From: Alphaproteobacteria bacterium
GTDB taxonomy: Bacteria; Pseudomonadota; Alphaproteobacteria; UBA6615
Assembly: GCA_028279245.1 (NCBI GenBank)
Contig: JANQOE010000092.1
Span: 1 to 64,000 of the forward strand
Direction of reading: 5' to 3'
Length of the DNA stretch: 64,000 bases
In this document: one piece after another, positions 45,525 to 54,483 of the stretch
Layout: each line of letters opens with the position of its first letter
How positions within the stretch are numbered: the first letter of the stretch is position 1
Program-made: the position numbers and the translations under genes
Notes under the pieces: model-generated
What the model was told of the DNA's origin: nothing
The model's input: only the letters and a program-made list of their open reading frames with translations
The model's database searches: none

Positions 45525-46530
45525 CCTGCGACCTCGCTTTGCGTTGGGTGAGCAGTCCGGCTTGTAGCACGATGACAATTAGCAGGAAGTTGCCGCGGAT
45601 GACCGACTGCCAATAGGCGCTGAGGCTGATCGTGCCGCGGCCGTTTTCGAAGTTCAGGATGTTGAAGATCAATCCCAGCAACAGTGCCCCCGCCACCGTT
45701 GCCGGGATCGATCCGACGCCGCCTGTCAGGAGAGTGCCCCCGACCACGACGGAGGCAATCGCGGTCAACTCCCAACCGACACCCTCAAGCGGCTGTCCGG
45801 CACCGAATGCTGAAGCGAGAATAACGCCGGCGAGACCGGCGCAGAGCCCGCTGAAGACGTAGACGAAAACGATGGCGCGTTCGGTGCGCAGCCCCATCAG
45901 CTTGGAGGCTTCGTCACCGCCACCGATGGCCAAGACGATGCGGCCCAGCGACGTGCGCTCGAGAATGATCCACGCCACGATAACGACGGCTAGGGCGATC
46001 AGAATCGTCCAGGGGATCGTGCCGAAGGCGCTGCCCATGCCCAGCCGTGTGAAATTGGTTGTCCAGTCGACGCCGATCGTTTCGGCACCGCTCAACACCA
46101 GGGAGCCGCCTTTGGCGGCCAGCATCGTGGCCAGTGTGGTGATGAAGGGTGGCACGCGCATTCGCAAGATGACAAAGGCGTTCAAGGCGCCAATCGCCAT
46201 GCCGGCCAAGACACCGCCCGGCACCGCGACGATGAGACCGTGGGAGCTGAGCAAGGCAGCGACGACACTGGTGAATGCCGCCACCGAACCCACCGACAAA
46301 TCGATGCCGCCGGTCATGATGACGAAACACATGCCGATCGAAATCAGCACGAACATCGAGTTGAAGTTGAGGAAGGAGAGGACGTTGTATTGGCTGCCGA
46401 AATTGTCGTAGCGGAACAGGCCGAACGCGATCAGTAGGATCAGCGCAATCCAGACGCCGCGGGTCTGCGCGGTGCCGCCGCCGGAGCGCAGCAACTCGCG
46501 CAGGTCGAACGTTTTCGAGTCCGCCAGCAT
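45517..46530 (-). CDS. yjfF: Sugar ABC transporter permease, YjfF-like
   Basis: 337-residue RbsC-family permease with about eight to ten helices. It has the family core FVIMTGGIDLSVGSVAAFTS and the end segment AIASVVVGGTLLTGGVGSI. It is the second of two different permeases in the operon, as in the E. coli ytfQRT-yjfF galactofuranose importer, so a heterodimeric channel is likely. The symbol rests on resemblance and gene order. Confidence 0.8.
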   Translation of the reverse strand: MLADSKTFDLRELLRSGGGTAQTRGVWIALILLIAFGLFRYDNFGSQYNVLSFLNFNSMFVLISIGMCFVIMTGGIDLSVGSVAAFTSVVAALLSSHGLIVAVPGGVLAGMAIGALNAFVILRMRVPPFITTLATMLAAKGGSLVLSGAETIGVDWTTNFTRLGMGSAFGTIPWTILIALAVVIVAWIILERTSLGRIVLAIGGGDEASKLMGLRTERAIVFVYVFSGLCAGLAGVILASAFGAGQPLEGVGWELTAIASVVVGGTLLTGGVGSIPATVAGALLLGLIFNILNFENGRGTISLSAYWQSVIRGNFLLIVIVLQAGLLTQRKARSQDG

Positions 46531-46533
46531 CGC

Positions 46534-47529
46534 CTATTCCGACCGGGTCTGCTGGAGGTACACGGCGCCGATGATGATCGCGGCCTTGGCGATCAATGCC
46601 ACTTCGTCTTCCACACCGTTCGCTAGCAGCGTGAACTTCACGAGTTGGATGACGATGGCGCCGAGGACTGCGCCGACGATCGGCGCCCGTCCGCCCATTA
46701 GCAACGCGCCACCGACCACCGCCGCGGCGATGGCGTCGAGTTCCATCAGCAGCCCGTTTCGCGCGGCATCGGAGGCGGAGTTGATGGCGGTGACAATCAT
46801 GCCCGCCAAGCCGGCCATGGCGGAGCACATCACGTAGGTGGCGATCTTCACGAGGTGCACGGGTGCGCCGGCTAAGCGCGCGGCCTTCTCATTGCCGCCG
46901 ACCGCCAACAGGTGACGCCCATAGACGGTGCGCCGCACCATCCAGGACACCAGGATGGCAAGCGCCAAGGCGACCCAGCCCTGGAACGGCATGCCGAGGA
47001 TCCGGCCGGTGCCGAGGAAACTGAAGGCTGGGTTGGTGAAGGTCTGCAGGTTGCCGTTGGTCAGAACGAGCGCGATGCCGCGGCCGGAGATGAAGAGGAT
47101 CAGCGTCGCGACAATCGGCTGCACGCCGAGGAACGTCACCATCACGCCGTTGAACAAGCCGGCCGCCGCGGCGGCGAGGATCGGCAAGGTGAAGGCGGCG
47201 ACCAATCCCAATTCCGGATTGGCCACGCCAAAGGGCGACAGGAAGATCAATGGCGCCAACGCACCGGAGAGCGCCATGACCGCGCCGACCGACAGATCGA
47301 TCCCGCCGGTGGCGATGACCAACGTCATGCCGATCGCCACAATGGCAATCGTCGCGACCTGAGAGATGTTGACGAACAGGGTCTGCAATTCGAAGAAGTT
47401 CGGTGTCACCAGCAGGTTGAAGACGAGCAGGATGACGAGCGCCGCGAGCCCGCCGTGCTGCCGCAGCGTGGTCAGATCAAACTTCGGCAGGGACCAGCGG
47501 CGCGGCGCGGTGATGGGATCGATCGTCAT
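46534..47529 (-). CDS. ytfT: Sugar ABC transporter permease, YtfT-like
   Basis: 331-residue RbsC-family permease. The core GMTLVIATGGIDLSVGAVMA and the C-terminal LDAIAAAVVGGALLMGGRAP match YtfT closely from memory. It overlaps the ATPase gene by 4 bases upstream and is 3 bases from the second permease. Transports a furanose/pentose-like sugar or sugar derivative with the neighbouring subunits. Confidence 0.82.
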   Translation of the reverse strand: MTIDPITAPRRWSLPKFDLTTLRQHGGLAALVILLVFNLLVTPNFFELQTLFVNISQVATIAIVAIGMTLVIATGGIDLSVGAVMALSGALAPLIFLSPFGVANPELGLVAAFTLPILAAAAAGLFNGVMVTFLGVQPIVATLILFISGRGIALVLTNGNLQTFTNPAFSFLGTGRILGMPFQGWVALALAILVSWMVRRTVYGRHLLAVGGNEKAARLAGAPVHLVKIATYVMCSAMAGLAGMIVTAINSASDAARNGLLMELDAIAAAVVGGALLMGGRAPIVGAVLGAIVIQLVKFTLLANGVEDEVALIAKAAIIIGAVYLQQTRSE

Positions 47530-49052
47530 GCGGCATCCCTGTCGGCGTAGTGATGGGCGATCGCCTTCACTAGTGCATTTTCAGTCACGCCAGGGTTGCG
47601 CAGTTCGGACACGGAATGCCCATCCTGCAGCACGACAATGCGGTCGGCGCCCTCGACCAGTTCCTCGAACTCGGACGAGATCAGCACGACGCCGATGCCT
47701 TGTTCGACATAGCCGCGGATGATCTGCTGGATTTCGAGTTTCGCCCCGACGTCGACACCGCGTGTCGGTTCGTCGAGGATGAGGATCCGGGGTTCCGTCG
47801 CCAGCCAGCGTGCCAGCAACACCTTCTGCTGATTGCCGCCGGATAGTTCGCGGATCGGCTGATCGATGCTGGACGCTTTGATCCCGAGCGACTTGACGAA
47901 GCGCTCGACCAACTCGCGTTCTTTCTTCGTCTCGACCTGGCCGTGCTTGGTGATGCGCGGCAATAGGGCGAGGGTGACGTTCTCCCGGACGGACATGTGC
48001 GGGATGATGCCTTCGGCCTTGCGGTCCTCCGACAGATAGCTCAGGCCCTGACCGATCGCGGCACGCGGGTTGGCCGGCGCGCCTTGTTTGCCGTCGATCT
48101 TGACCGCGCCCGCCGTCACGTCGTCGACGCCGAACAGGGCACGAGCGGCCTCGGTTCGGCCCGACCCCAGCAGGCCGCCCAACCCGACGATCTCACCGCT
48201 ATGCACCCGCATGGTGAAGTCACGCAGACGGGTGCCGGTGGCGACATTCTTTGCTTCCAACAGAACATCGCCGGTCTTCGCCTGGGCCGCCGAAAAATCT
48301 GTCATGCCGGCGGCGCGAATTTCCTCCGGATCGCGCCCGAGCATGTCGGCGATTAGGTTGAGCTTGTTGGTGTCGCTGATCTCGCGTTGCGCCACGGTCT
48401 GTCCGTCGCGCATGACCGTTACCTGGTCGCAGATCTGAAAGAGCTCATCGAGGAAGTGGCTGACATAAAGAACTGATACGCCGCTCTTGTTGAGCTCGCG
48501 AATGACGCCGAACAGGATGGCGATCTCCCGATCGTCAAGCGATGACGTCGGTTCATCCATGATGACGAGCTTGGCATCCAAGGAAACGGCACGGGCGATC
48601 GCCACGAGCTGTTGGATGGCCGTGTTGTATTCACCGAGGGGACGGGTGACGTCGATATCGATATCAAAGCGGGCCAGCAGTTCACGGGCGTGCTTGTTGG
48701 CCAGGCGCCAATCTATCATGCCCCACTTGCGCGGCTCGTAACCCAGGCAAATGTTCTCCGTCACCGTGCGCAACGGAATGAGATTGAGTTCCTGATAGAT
48801 CGTGCTGATGCCGGCGGCCTGGGCTTCGCGCGGATAGTGGAAATGAACGGGCTTACCGTCGAAGGTGATCGTCCCGCCGTCGCGGGTGTAGACGCCGGTG
48901 AGAATCTTGATCAGCGTGGATTTGCCGGCGCCGTTCTGTCCGATAACGGCGTGCACCTCGCCGCGGCCGATCGTCAGTTCCGCAGACCGCAGCGCTGCCG
49001 TTCCGCCGAACGACTTGTCGATCCCGGACATCTGCAACAGAGGCGCATTCAT
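47526..49052 (-). CDS. ytfR: Sugar ABC transporter ATP-binding protein, YtfR-like
   Basis: 508-residue ATPase with two tandem nucleotide-binding domains. The first has Walker A GQNGAGKST, LGEYNTAIQQLVAIARAVS as signature region and LVIMDEPTSSL. The second has a degenerate P-loop (GLGGLLGSGRTEAA), LSGGNQQK and ILDEPTRGVD. This is the RbsA/MglA arrangement. ATG 49052 is chosen over a start 24 bases earlier. It follows ytfQ after a stable hairpin. Confidence 0.88.
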   Translation of the reverse strand: MNAPLLQMSGIDKSFGGTAALRSAELTIGRGEVHAVIGQNGAGKSTLIKILTGVYTRDGGTITFDGKPVHFHYPREAQAAGISTIYQELNLIPLRTVTENICLGYEPRKWGMIDWRLANKHARELLARFDIDIDVTRPLGEYNTAIQQLVAIARAVSLDAKLVIMDEPTSSLDDREIAILFGVIRELNKSGVSVLYVSHFLDELFQICDQVTVMRDGQTVAQREISDTNKLNLIADMLGRDPEEIRAAGMTDFSAAQAKTGDVLLEAKNVATGTRLRDFTMRVHSGEIVGLGGLLGSGRTEAARALFGVDDVTAGAVKIDGKQGAPANPRAAIGQGLSYLSEDRKAEGIIPHMSVRENVTLALLPRITKHGQVETKKERELVERFVKSLGIKASSIDQPIRELSGGNQQKVLLARWLATEPRILILDEPTRGVDVGAKLEIQQIIRGYVEQGIGVVLISSEFEELVEGADRIVVLQDGHSVSELRNPGVTENALVKAIAHHYADRDAA

Positions 49053-49084
49053 GGCCCGTTCCACCCAAGCGGCCAAGAAATAGT

Positions 49085-49106
49085 AGGGGTGGCCGAAGCC
49101 ACCCCT
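49085..49106 (-). terminator. UUCG-tetraloop hairpin between binding-protein and ATPase genes
   Basis: On the transcribed strand AGGGGTGGC-TTCG-GCCACCCCT: a perfect 9-base-pair stem closed by a C(UUCG)G tetraloop, one of the most stable RNA hairpins. It is 14 bases after the ytfQ stop. There is no U-run, so it is more likely an mRNA 3' end stabiliser or attenuator that favours binding-protein expression than a strong terminator. Confidence 0.65.
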
Positions 49107-49120
49107 GTCAAGTCGGCGGG

Positions 49121-50107
49121 TTAATACGCTTCGTCGATGTGATCGGCAGCATTGTCCAGCGTGAAGATGCGGTCTTCAACCTTCACCCAGGGCTCGATCT
49201 CTTCACCAGCGGCGTACCGACCCATGACTTCACACGCCAACGGTCCGAAGAACGGGCTGGATTCGACAGTGACGCCCATCTTGCCGTCGATGATCGCCTG
49301 CAGCGCATCGCGGGTGCCGTCGATGGAGACGATCAGTACGTCTTCGCCCGGCGTGCGGCCGGCCTGCTCAAGGGCCTGGATGGCGCCGATCGCCATTTCG
49401 TCGTTGTGGGCGTAAACGATGTTCACGTCCGGATGCGCCTGGAGCAGCGTCTCCATGACCTGACGGCCAAGATCGCGCGCGAAGTCGCCGGTCTGGGAGG
49501 CCAAGATGGTCATGCGGTCATGTTCGGCCATGACATCGTCGAAGCCCTTCTTCCGGTCGTTGGCCGGCGATGATCCCGTGGTGCCTTCGAGTTCGATGAT
49601 GCGGCCTTCGCCCTCGTGATTGGCGAGAGTCCACTCGGCAACGCGACGGCCCTGGTCGATGAAGTCCGAACCGAGGAACGAGACGTAGTCACGGCCGGCG
49701 ACGGCGACGTTCGGGTCGACGCTACGGTCGACCAGGAAGGTCGGGATGCCGGCCTGCTTGGCCCGCAAGACGGCCGGGATCAGCGGCTTCTCTTCGCGCG
49801 GCGGCAGGAAGAGCACGTCGATGCCCTGGGCGATCATCGAGTCGACGTCGGCGACCTGCTTGGCGGCGGAACCGGCGGCGTCGGTAGCTACGAGATCCCA
49901 GTTGCAGGACTCAGCGGTGTCGTGGAAGCTTTTGGTCTCGGCGATCCGCCATGGATTGTTGCTCTCCATCTGCGGGAAGCCGACCTTGTAGCGGTCCTTC
50001 TGCTCGAGCGGCGGCAGGCCTTGTGCCGAGGCGACGGTGGCCGCGCCGGCCAGTGCCAAACCAGCGGCGATCGATGCCATCGCCGAGAACGTTCCGGATA
50101 GTTTCAT
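49121..50107 (-). CDS. ytfQ: Sugar ABC transporter periplasmic binding protein, YtfQ-like
   Basis: 328-residue binding protein with a signal peptide (MKLSGTFSAMASIAAGLALA, cleavage near ASA-QG). Segments YKVGFPQMESNNPWRIAET, ELEGTTGSSPANDRKKGFD and IVYAHNDEMAIGAIQALEQA resemble E. coli YtfQ, which binds galactofuranose. ATG 50107 has AGGAGAGGAA upstream. First gene of a likely operon through the permeases, dehydratase and GMC oxidoreductase. The ligand could be another furanose. Confidence 0.87.
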   Translation of the reverse strand: MKLSGTFSAMASIAAGLALAGAATVASAQGLPPLEQKDRYKVGFPQMESNNPWRIAETKSFHDTAESCNWDLVATDAAGSAAKQVADVDSMIAQGIDVLFLPPREEKPLIPAVLRAKQAGIPTFLVDRSVDPNVAVAGRDYVSFLGSDFIDQGRRVAEWTLANHEGEGRIIELEGTTGSSPANDRKKGFDDVMAEHDRMTILASQTGDFARDLGRQVMETLLQAHPDVNIVYAHNDEMAIGAIQALEQAGRTPGEDVLIVSIDGTRDALQAIIDGKMGVTVESSPFFGPLACEVMGRYAAGEEIEPWVKVEDRIFTLDNAADHIDEAY

Positions 50108-50238
50108 GTTCCTCTCCTGTGATGCCGGCCTTTCCCGTACCGGCGCGGCAAGTTGCAGCTTGATGTTTGGTTCAGTTCGACTGCCGTTCGCCCTGCTCTG
50201 GCGGCGGCCTGACGGTGAAATCGATGACCCTCCACTCA

Positions 50239-50274
50239 TTTGGTCTGATGATACTCATGTTTAATCATACCAAA
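50239..50274. promoter_or_regulatory. Inverted repeat, candidate GntR-type operator 1
   Basis: TTTGGTCTGA (50239-50248) and TCATACCAAA (50265-50274) are inverted copies matching at 9 of 10 positions. They lie in the 309-base gene-free region between ytfQ and the divergent FadR-type regulator (50108-50416). Likely site for control of the transport operon. Confidence 0.5.
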
Positions 50275-50374
50275 CAGTCGTATACCGCCAGATGGAGGTG
50301 CCGTTGTCAACTCGGATTCGCCTACGACAGGGAAGATTCGTTGGCATTTGTTGCGCGGACAGGATGAACACGGT

Positions 50375-50393
50375 ATTTTGGCCTTACCAAAAT
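50375..50393. promoter_or_regulatory. Inverted repeat, candidate GntR-type operator 2
   Basis: ATTTTGG-CCTTA-CCAAAAT, a perfect 7-base inverted repeat, 24 bases before the regulator's start codon. It shares the TTTGG/CCAAA arms with the first site, consistent with one regulator binding both and repressing its own gene. Confidence 0.5.
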
Positions 50394-50416
50394 GGCTTTC
50401 CGGAGCGGCGAACTGA

Positions 50417-51163
50417 ATGACCGATGCGGTGCAGGATGGCCGGCTGGCGCCAGGCTCGCTGGTCGAACGTCTAGAGACCCTGATTCTCAGCGGTGAGTTC
50501 GCCAGTGGCGCCCGGCTGCCGCCGGAACGCGACCTGATGAATCGGTTCGGTGTGAGCCGTACCGCTGTGCGTGAGGCGATCGCCGGCCTGGCCGGCAAAG
50601 GGCTGCTGGAAACACGGCCCCGCTTCCGGCCGATCGTCCGCAAACCGGACTTTGATACCGCGCTCCACTCGCTCGGCGGCGTTGTGCAGCATTTACTAGT
50701 GGAGCGGGAGGGGGTGAAGAACCTCTACGACAGCCGCATTTTCTTCGAGGCCGCATTGGCCCGGCATGCGGCGGCCCACGCCAAGCGCGAAGATATCGAG
50801 GCGCTGCAAGAGGCACTGGCGCAAAACCAGGCGGCGATACAGGATTCGGACCTGTTCTACGCGACCGACGTCGCCTTTCACGGCGTGCTCTACCGGATCC
50901 CCGGCAACCCGGTCTATCTGGCGCTGCACCGCGCCTATGTCGACTGGCTCTCAAGCCACTGGAAGGAAATGCGCCGCGGGCCGGAGATCAACCAACTCAA
51001 CTTCGCCGGCCACAAAGCCGTTGCCGACGCCATCGTCGCCCGCGACCCGGACGCCGCCGAACACGCCCTGCAACGGCACCTGCAGGTGGCCTGGGAGTAT
51101 GTGCGGAGTACGTTTCCGGAGGCGGGGGATACCGAACCCTCGGGATCAAACCGCGAGCCGTAG
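50417..51163 (+). CDS. GntR/FadR (FCD domain) transcriptional regulator
   Basis: 248-residue regulator. The N-terminal winged helix (GARLPPERDLMNRFGVSRTAVREAI) is of the GntR type. The C-terminal all-helical FCD domain has the spaced Asp/His residues (YATDVAFHGVLY, NFAGHKAVADAI, ALQRHL) that bind a metal and sugar acids in this family. Divergent from the sugar importer operon, with two inverted repeats between, so it very probably represses it until the sugar or its acid is present. Confidence 0.9.
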   Translation: MTDAVQDGRLAPGSLVERLETLILSGEFASGARLPPERDLMNRFGVSRTAVREAIAGLAGKGLLETRPRFRPIVRKPDFDTALHSLGGVVQHLLVEREGVKNLYDSRIFFEAALARHAAAHAKREDIEALQEALAQNQAAIQDSDLFYATDVAFHGVLYRIPGNPVYLALHRAYVDWLSSHWKEMRRGPEINQLNFAGHKAVADAIVARDPDAAEHALQRHLQVAWEYVRSTFPEAGDTEPSGSNREP

Positions 51164-51174
51164 GCGCTTGGCCG

Positions 51175-51360
51175 TCAGTGGCAGTGAACCCGGCCGGTGC
51201 TAGTCTGCATGTGGCAGCACTGGCCCGGGGGTGAGCTTTTCCGGCAACCGCCACCATGGCCGAGTTCCTGACGGAATTCGGACGACCCGCTGTACGATCC
51301 GGCGACAACCGGAGGTCCGAGGGTGATTACAACGGCGAAGAGAAGTGCTGCTCTGAACAT
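51175..51360 (-). CDS. Small secreted Cys/His-rich protein
   Basis: 61-residue protein not assigned to a family. Residues 1-20 look like a signal peptide ([20 protein letters not shown]). The mature part of about 41 residues ends in a dense metal-binding-like cluster: His35, Cys39, Cys48, Cys49, His50, His59, Cys60, His61 (PGQCCH ... RVHCH). The HCH ending resembles small YHYH-type periplasmic proteins. GGAG seven bases before ATG 51360 supports translation. It converges with the gntR gene. Confidence 0.6.
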   Translation of the reverse strand: MFRAALLFAVVITLGPPVVAGSYSGSSEFRQELGHGGGCRKSSPPGQCCHMQTSTGRVHCH

Positions 51361-51516
51361 CTGAGAACTCCATGTTGCTACCCTCGCGACAGCATTGCAC
51401 TGCACCGACCAATGCGGGTCAACGCAGACCTTCCTTCTATCGGGAAATAGTCACCAGAAACTGTATGAGCGGCCAATCGCTGAGATGGCACTGGTGCGGT
51501 GGAGCTTCTGAAGAAG

Positions 51517-51593
<77 letters not shown>

Positions 51594-51714
51594 GCGTTGG
51601 CGCGAACATACGTCAAAGCCCGTGAGCACGACAAGCGAATCGCCGGGTCGCTGATCGTCGCCCGGATGGAAGCCACACCCATCCCGTACTAGATTAGGGG
51701 GATTGGAGGTGTCC

Positions 51715-52149
51715 ATGGCAGAGGCGGCGAAGCAGCAACGGGCCGACAAAGTCCTGAAATCCGACGCGGAATGGCGGGCGATGCTGACGCCTGAGCAATA
51801 TCAGGTGACCCGGCGGGCCGGGACGGAGCGGGCCTTCACCGGCGCCTATCACGACTGCAAGACGCCGGGTGTCTATGCCTGCGTCTGCTGCGGGACGCCG
51901 TTGTTCGATTCGAGCCACAAGTTCGATTCGGGCACGGGCTGGCCGAGCTATTGGCAGCCGGTTGCGGCGGAGGCTGTGGCCGAGAAGGAGGATCGGTCCT
52001 TGTTTATGCGGCGTGTCGAGGTCCTATGCTCGACTTGCGACGCGCATCTGGGGCATGTGTTTCCGGACGGGCCGCGGCCGACGGGGCAACGCTATTGCAT
52101 CAATTCCGCATCGCTGAAACTACAGCCGCGGGGAGAGGACGAATCATGA
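51715..52149 (+). CDS. msrB: Peptide-methionine (R)-S-oxide reductase MsrB
   Basis: 144-residue repair enzyme that reduces methionine-R-sulfoxide in oxidised proteins. Zinc is held by Cys56/Cys59 (CVCC) and Cys105/Cys108 (CSTC), and the catalytic cysteine is Cys128 in [19 protein letters not shown] and [10 protein letters not shown] are signature segments. ATG 51715 follows GGAGGT. The stop overlaps the next gene by 4 bases. Confidence 0.95.
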   Translation: MAEAAKQQRADKVLKSDAEWRAMLTPEQYQVTRRAGTERAFTGAYHDCKTPGVYACVCCGTPLFDSSHKFDSGTGWPSYWQPVAAEAVAEKEDRSLFMRRVEVLCSTCDAHLGHVFPDGPRPTGQRYCINSASLKLQPRGEDES

Positions 52150-52439
52150 GCGGGTTTCTGGGGCGGTTGTTCGGCAAAAAGGACGGCGGCGAGGCGGCAC
52201 CGGCCGCGGCGGCTGAAGTCTACAAGGATTTTCAGATACATCCGAAACCGACCCGCGAGGGCGGCGGGTGGCGGACCGGCGGCGCTATCAGCAAGGAGAC
52301 CCCGGACGGCACCAAGACCCACGTCTTCATTCGGGCCGACACCCATACCAGCCAGGAAGACGCCGTCAGCTTCTCCATCACCAAAGCCAAGCAGATCATC
52401 GACGAGCAGGGCGAAGGGATTTTTCAGTCCGGCAGCTAG
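52146..52439 (+). CDS. HlyU family protein
   Basis: 97-residue small protein with the HlyU-like pattern [20 protein letters not shown] ... [19 protein letters not shown], preceded by a short N-terminus ([12 protein letters not shown]). In alphaproteobacteria such proteins are annotated HlyU after the unrelated-looking Vibrio regulator name; their function is unclear. Co-translated with msrB (ATGA overlap). It overlaps the convergent hydrolase gene by 4 bases. Confidence 0.82.
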   Translation: MSGFLGRLFGKKDGGEAAPAAAAEVYKDFQIHPKPTREGGGWRTGGAISKETPDGTKTHVFIRADTHTSQEDAVSFSITKAKQIIDEQGEGIFQSGS

Positions 52440-53443
52440 TCTTCCGCTAGGGCCAGATCCGGGTCCACCCGGTCTGCGCCGGAGGGCAGTACCGCCAGCG
52501 GATCGTCGATCCAGGCGGCGACGTCGCGCCAGACCAACTCACCCTGCAGATCGCGTAGCAGCATGTGGTAGCCGTCTTCATAGATGGCGACCTTGCGGCC
52601 GTTCTGCGGTTCATCCGGCAGACGCCGGAGCAACTCTAGAGTCGCGGGCGGGGGGATGATTTCGTCGTTGCTGCCGTAGAGCAAGAGGAGCGGCACATCC
52701 AACGCATCGGCGGCGCCGAGGGCGTCGTCCATCAGGTCGACGATGCCCCAGATTGCATCGACACGGGTCGCCTTGATAACCAGCGGGTCGCGGCCTAGGT
52801 CCCGCAGCATCTCGATATTGTCGGACGGTGTGACCTTCACGCCTTCGCCGGTCAGCGCAAGCCACGGCACGGTGTGGGCGGCAAACCACAACACGGCCTG
52901 CTGATAGGCGGGGATCACCGGGCGGCCGCGCACGGCGGGCCCGACCAGGATCATCCCGTCGACATCCAAGGGCTGGTCCGCGGCGGCGGTCATGGCGACG
53001 GCGCCGCCCATGCTTTCTCCCAGCACATAGAGGGGCAGGCCGGGATGGGCCGCGCGGACCGCCGACACCATGTCGCGAAGGTCGTCGATCAGACGGTCGC
53101 CGCCCGCCCACAGGCCGGGATAGGGCCCGGCGCCGAACCCCCGCTGGTCATAGGCGTAGACCAGTATGCCCTGCCCGGCCAACCACTCGCCCGGCCCATC
53201 AAAGGCGTTGGAGTAGTCATTGAAGCCGTGCAGGGCGATGACGACCGCCTCAGGCGTATGGGGATTGGGCCGCCAAGTCCGCACGGGCAACTCGAACCCG
53301 TCGGCCGTGTGGAACGCGGTTTCGCTTAGGTCCGGTGCGCGCGGCGATTCGGCCAGCGGGCCCTCGGGCAGCAATTGGGGCGCGCAGGCAGTGATCAAGA
53401 GCATGAGGCCGATAGCGAGGGGAGCAAGATGCCGCCGGATCAC
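52436..53443 (-). CDS. Alpha/beta hydrolase lipoprotein (monoacylglycerol lipase-like)
   Basis: 335-residue serine hydrolase. A lipoprotein signal peptide ends in the lipobox LITAC with Cys20 lipidated. The nucleophile Ser144 is in LGESMGG, with an acid in LYGSNDEI and a histidine in EDGYHMLLRD. VVIALHGFNDYSNAFDG resembles monoacylglycerol lipases and lysophospholipases. It would act at the periplasmic membrane face on lipids. Its ATG overlaps the stop of the upstream ABC ATPase. Confidence 0.88.
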   Translation of the reverse strand: MIRRHLAPLAIGLMLLITACAPQLLPEGPLAESPRAPDLSETAFHTADGFELPVRTWRPNPHTPEAVVIALHGFNDYSNAFDGPGEWLAGQGILVYAYDQRGFGAGPYPGLWAGGDRLIDDLRDMVSAVRAAHPGLPLYVLGESMGGAVAMTAAADQPLDVDGMILVGPAVRGRPVIPAYQQAVLWFAAHTVPWLALTGEGVKVTPSDNIEMLRDLGRDPLVIKATRVDAIWGIVDLMDDALGAADALDVPLLLLYGSNDEIIPPPATLELLRRLPDEPQNGRKVAIYEDGYHMLLRDLQGELVWRDVAAWIDDPLAVLPSGADRVDPDLALAED

Positions 53444-54408
53444 TCTGCGGCGGCTCGTTGCTCGGCGGAGTCGCCGCGGGTCAACGCGAGGAAGACATCT
53501 TCCAGATCCGGTTCCTCTGTGCTGAGGTCGGCGATGGAGAGGCCGGCGGCGTTGAGCCGGCCGAGAATCTCGCCTACCTGCGCTTCACGCTGCTGGTAAC
53601 GGATCACCAACTGGCGCGGGCCCGCTTGTTCGACTGTCAGGCCAGGGAACTCGTTGGCCGCGACGGTGCGGTCGCTGCTGAGTGTCACGCGCAGCACTTT
53701 GTCGTCCAGGCGGCCGATCAGGGATTGGGTGGAATCACAGGCGATGACCCGGCCCTCATCGATAATGGCGATGGTGTCGCACAGCTCTTCCGCTTCTTCG
53801 AGATAGTGGGTGGTCAGCACGATGGTGGTGCCGGCGGCATGCAGCTCCCGCACATATTCCCAGAGCTGCTGGCGCAGTTCGATATCGACGCCCGCCGTCG
53901 GTTCGTCGAGCACCAGAACCGGCGGGTTGTGCACTAGCGCCTTGCCCACCAACAGCCGCCGGCGCATGCCGCCGGACAGCGTGCGGGCATAGGCATCGGC
54001 CTTGTCACCGAGGCGTAGCGCTTCAAGGATCTCCAGGGTTCGCCGTTCGGCTGGTGGCACGCCGTAGAGCCCGGCCTGTACCTCCAGCAGTTCGCGCGGC
54101 GTGAAGAAGGCATCCAGATTGAGTTCTTGCGGGACCACGCCGATCGCCGCCCGCGCGTCGCGGGGCCGGTGGTCGATGTCGATGCCCCAGACCCGCGCCG
54201 TCCCCGCCGTTTTCAGGACCAGCCCGGCCAGGATGTTGATAAAAGTCGACTTGCCGGCCCCGTTTGGGCCCAGCAGGCCGAATAGGCTGCCACGCGGCAC
54301 CGCAAGGTCGACCGACCGCAGGGCGTGTTTGCCGCCACGATACGTCTTATCCAGTCCGTTCGCTTCGATCGCGAGGTCGGGGAGGGCTTGGGCAGCATTG
54401 CCCGCCAT
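53440..54408 (-). CDS. ABC-2 type transporter ATP-binding protein
   Basis: 322-residue ATPase of the ABC-2/daunorubicin-type export group. Walker A GPNGAGKST, Q-loop VPQELNLDAFFT, signature LSGGMRRRLLVGKAL, Walker B VLVLDEPTAGVD and H-loop TTHYLEEAE are intact; a C-terminal extra domain of about 90 residues is typical of the group. No permease gene lies next to it, only the lipoprotein hydrolase, so its membrane partner must be elsewhere. Confidence 0.9.
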   Translation of the reverse strand: MAGNAAQALPDLAIEANGLDKTYRGGKHALRSVDLAVPRGSLFGLLGPNGAGKSTFINILAGLVLKTAGTARVWGIDIDHRPRDARAAIGVVPQELNLDAFFTPRELLEVQAGLYGVPPAERRTLEILEALRLGDKADAYARTLSGGMRRRLLVGKALVHNPPVLVLDEPTAGVDIELRQQLWEYVRELHAAGTTIVLTTHYLEEAEELCDTIAIIDEGRVIACDSTQSLIGRLDDKVLRVTLSSDRTVAANEFPGLTVEQAGPRQLVIRYQQREAQVGEILGRLNAAGLSIADLSTEEPDLEDVFLALTRGDSAEQRAAAE

Positions 54409-54483
54409 TCTGACACCACTTTGAGGAATGACTCTGTCGGCGTATATAGGCCAAATCCTTGAGACTCAACGGTGGAGAGATCG

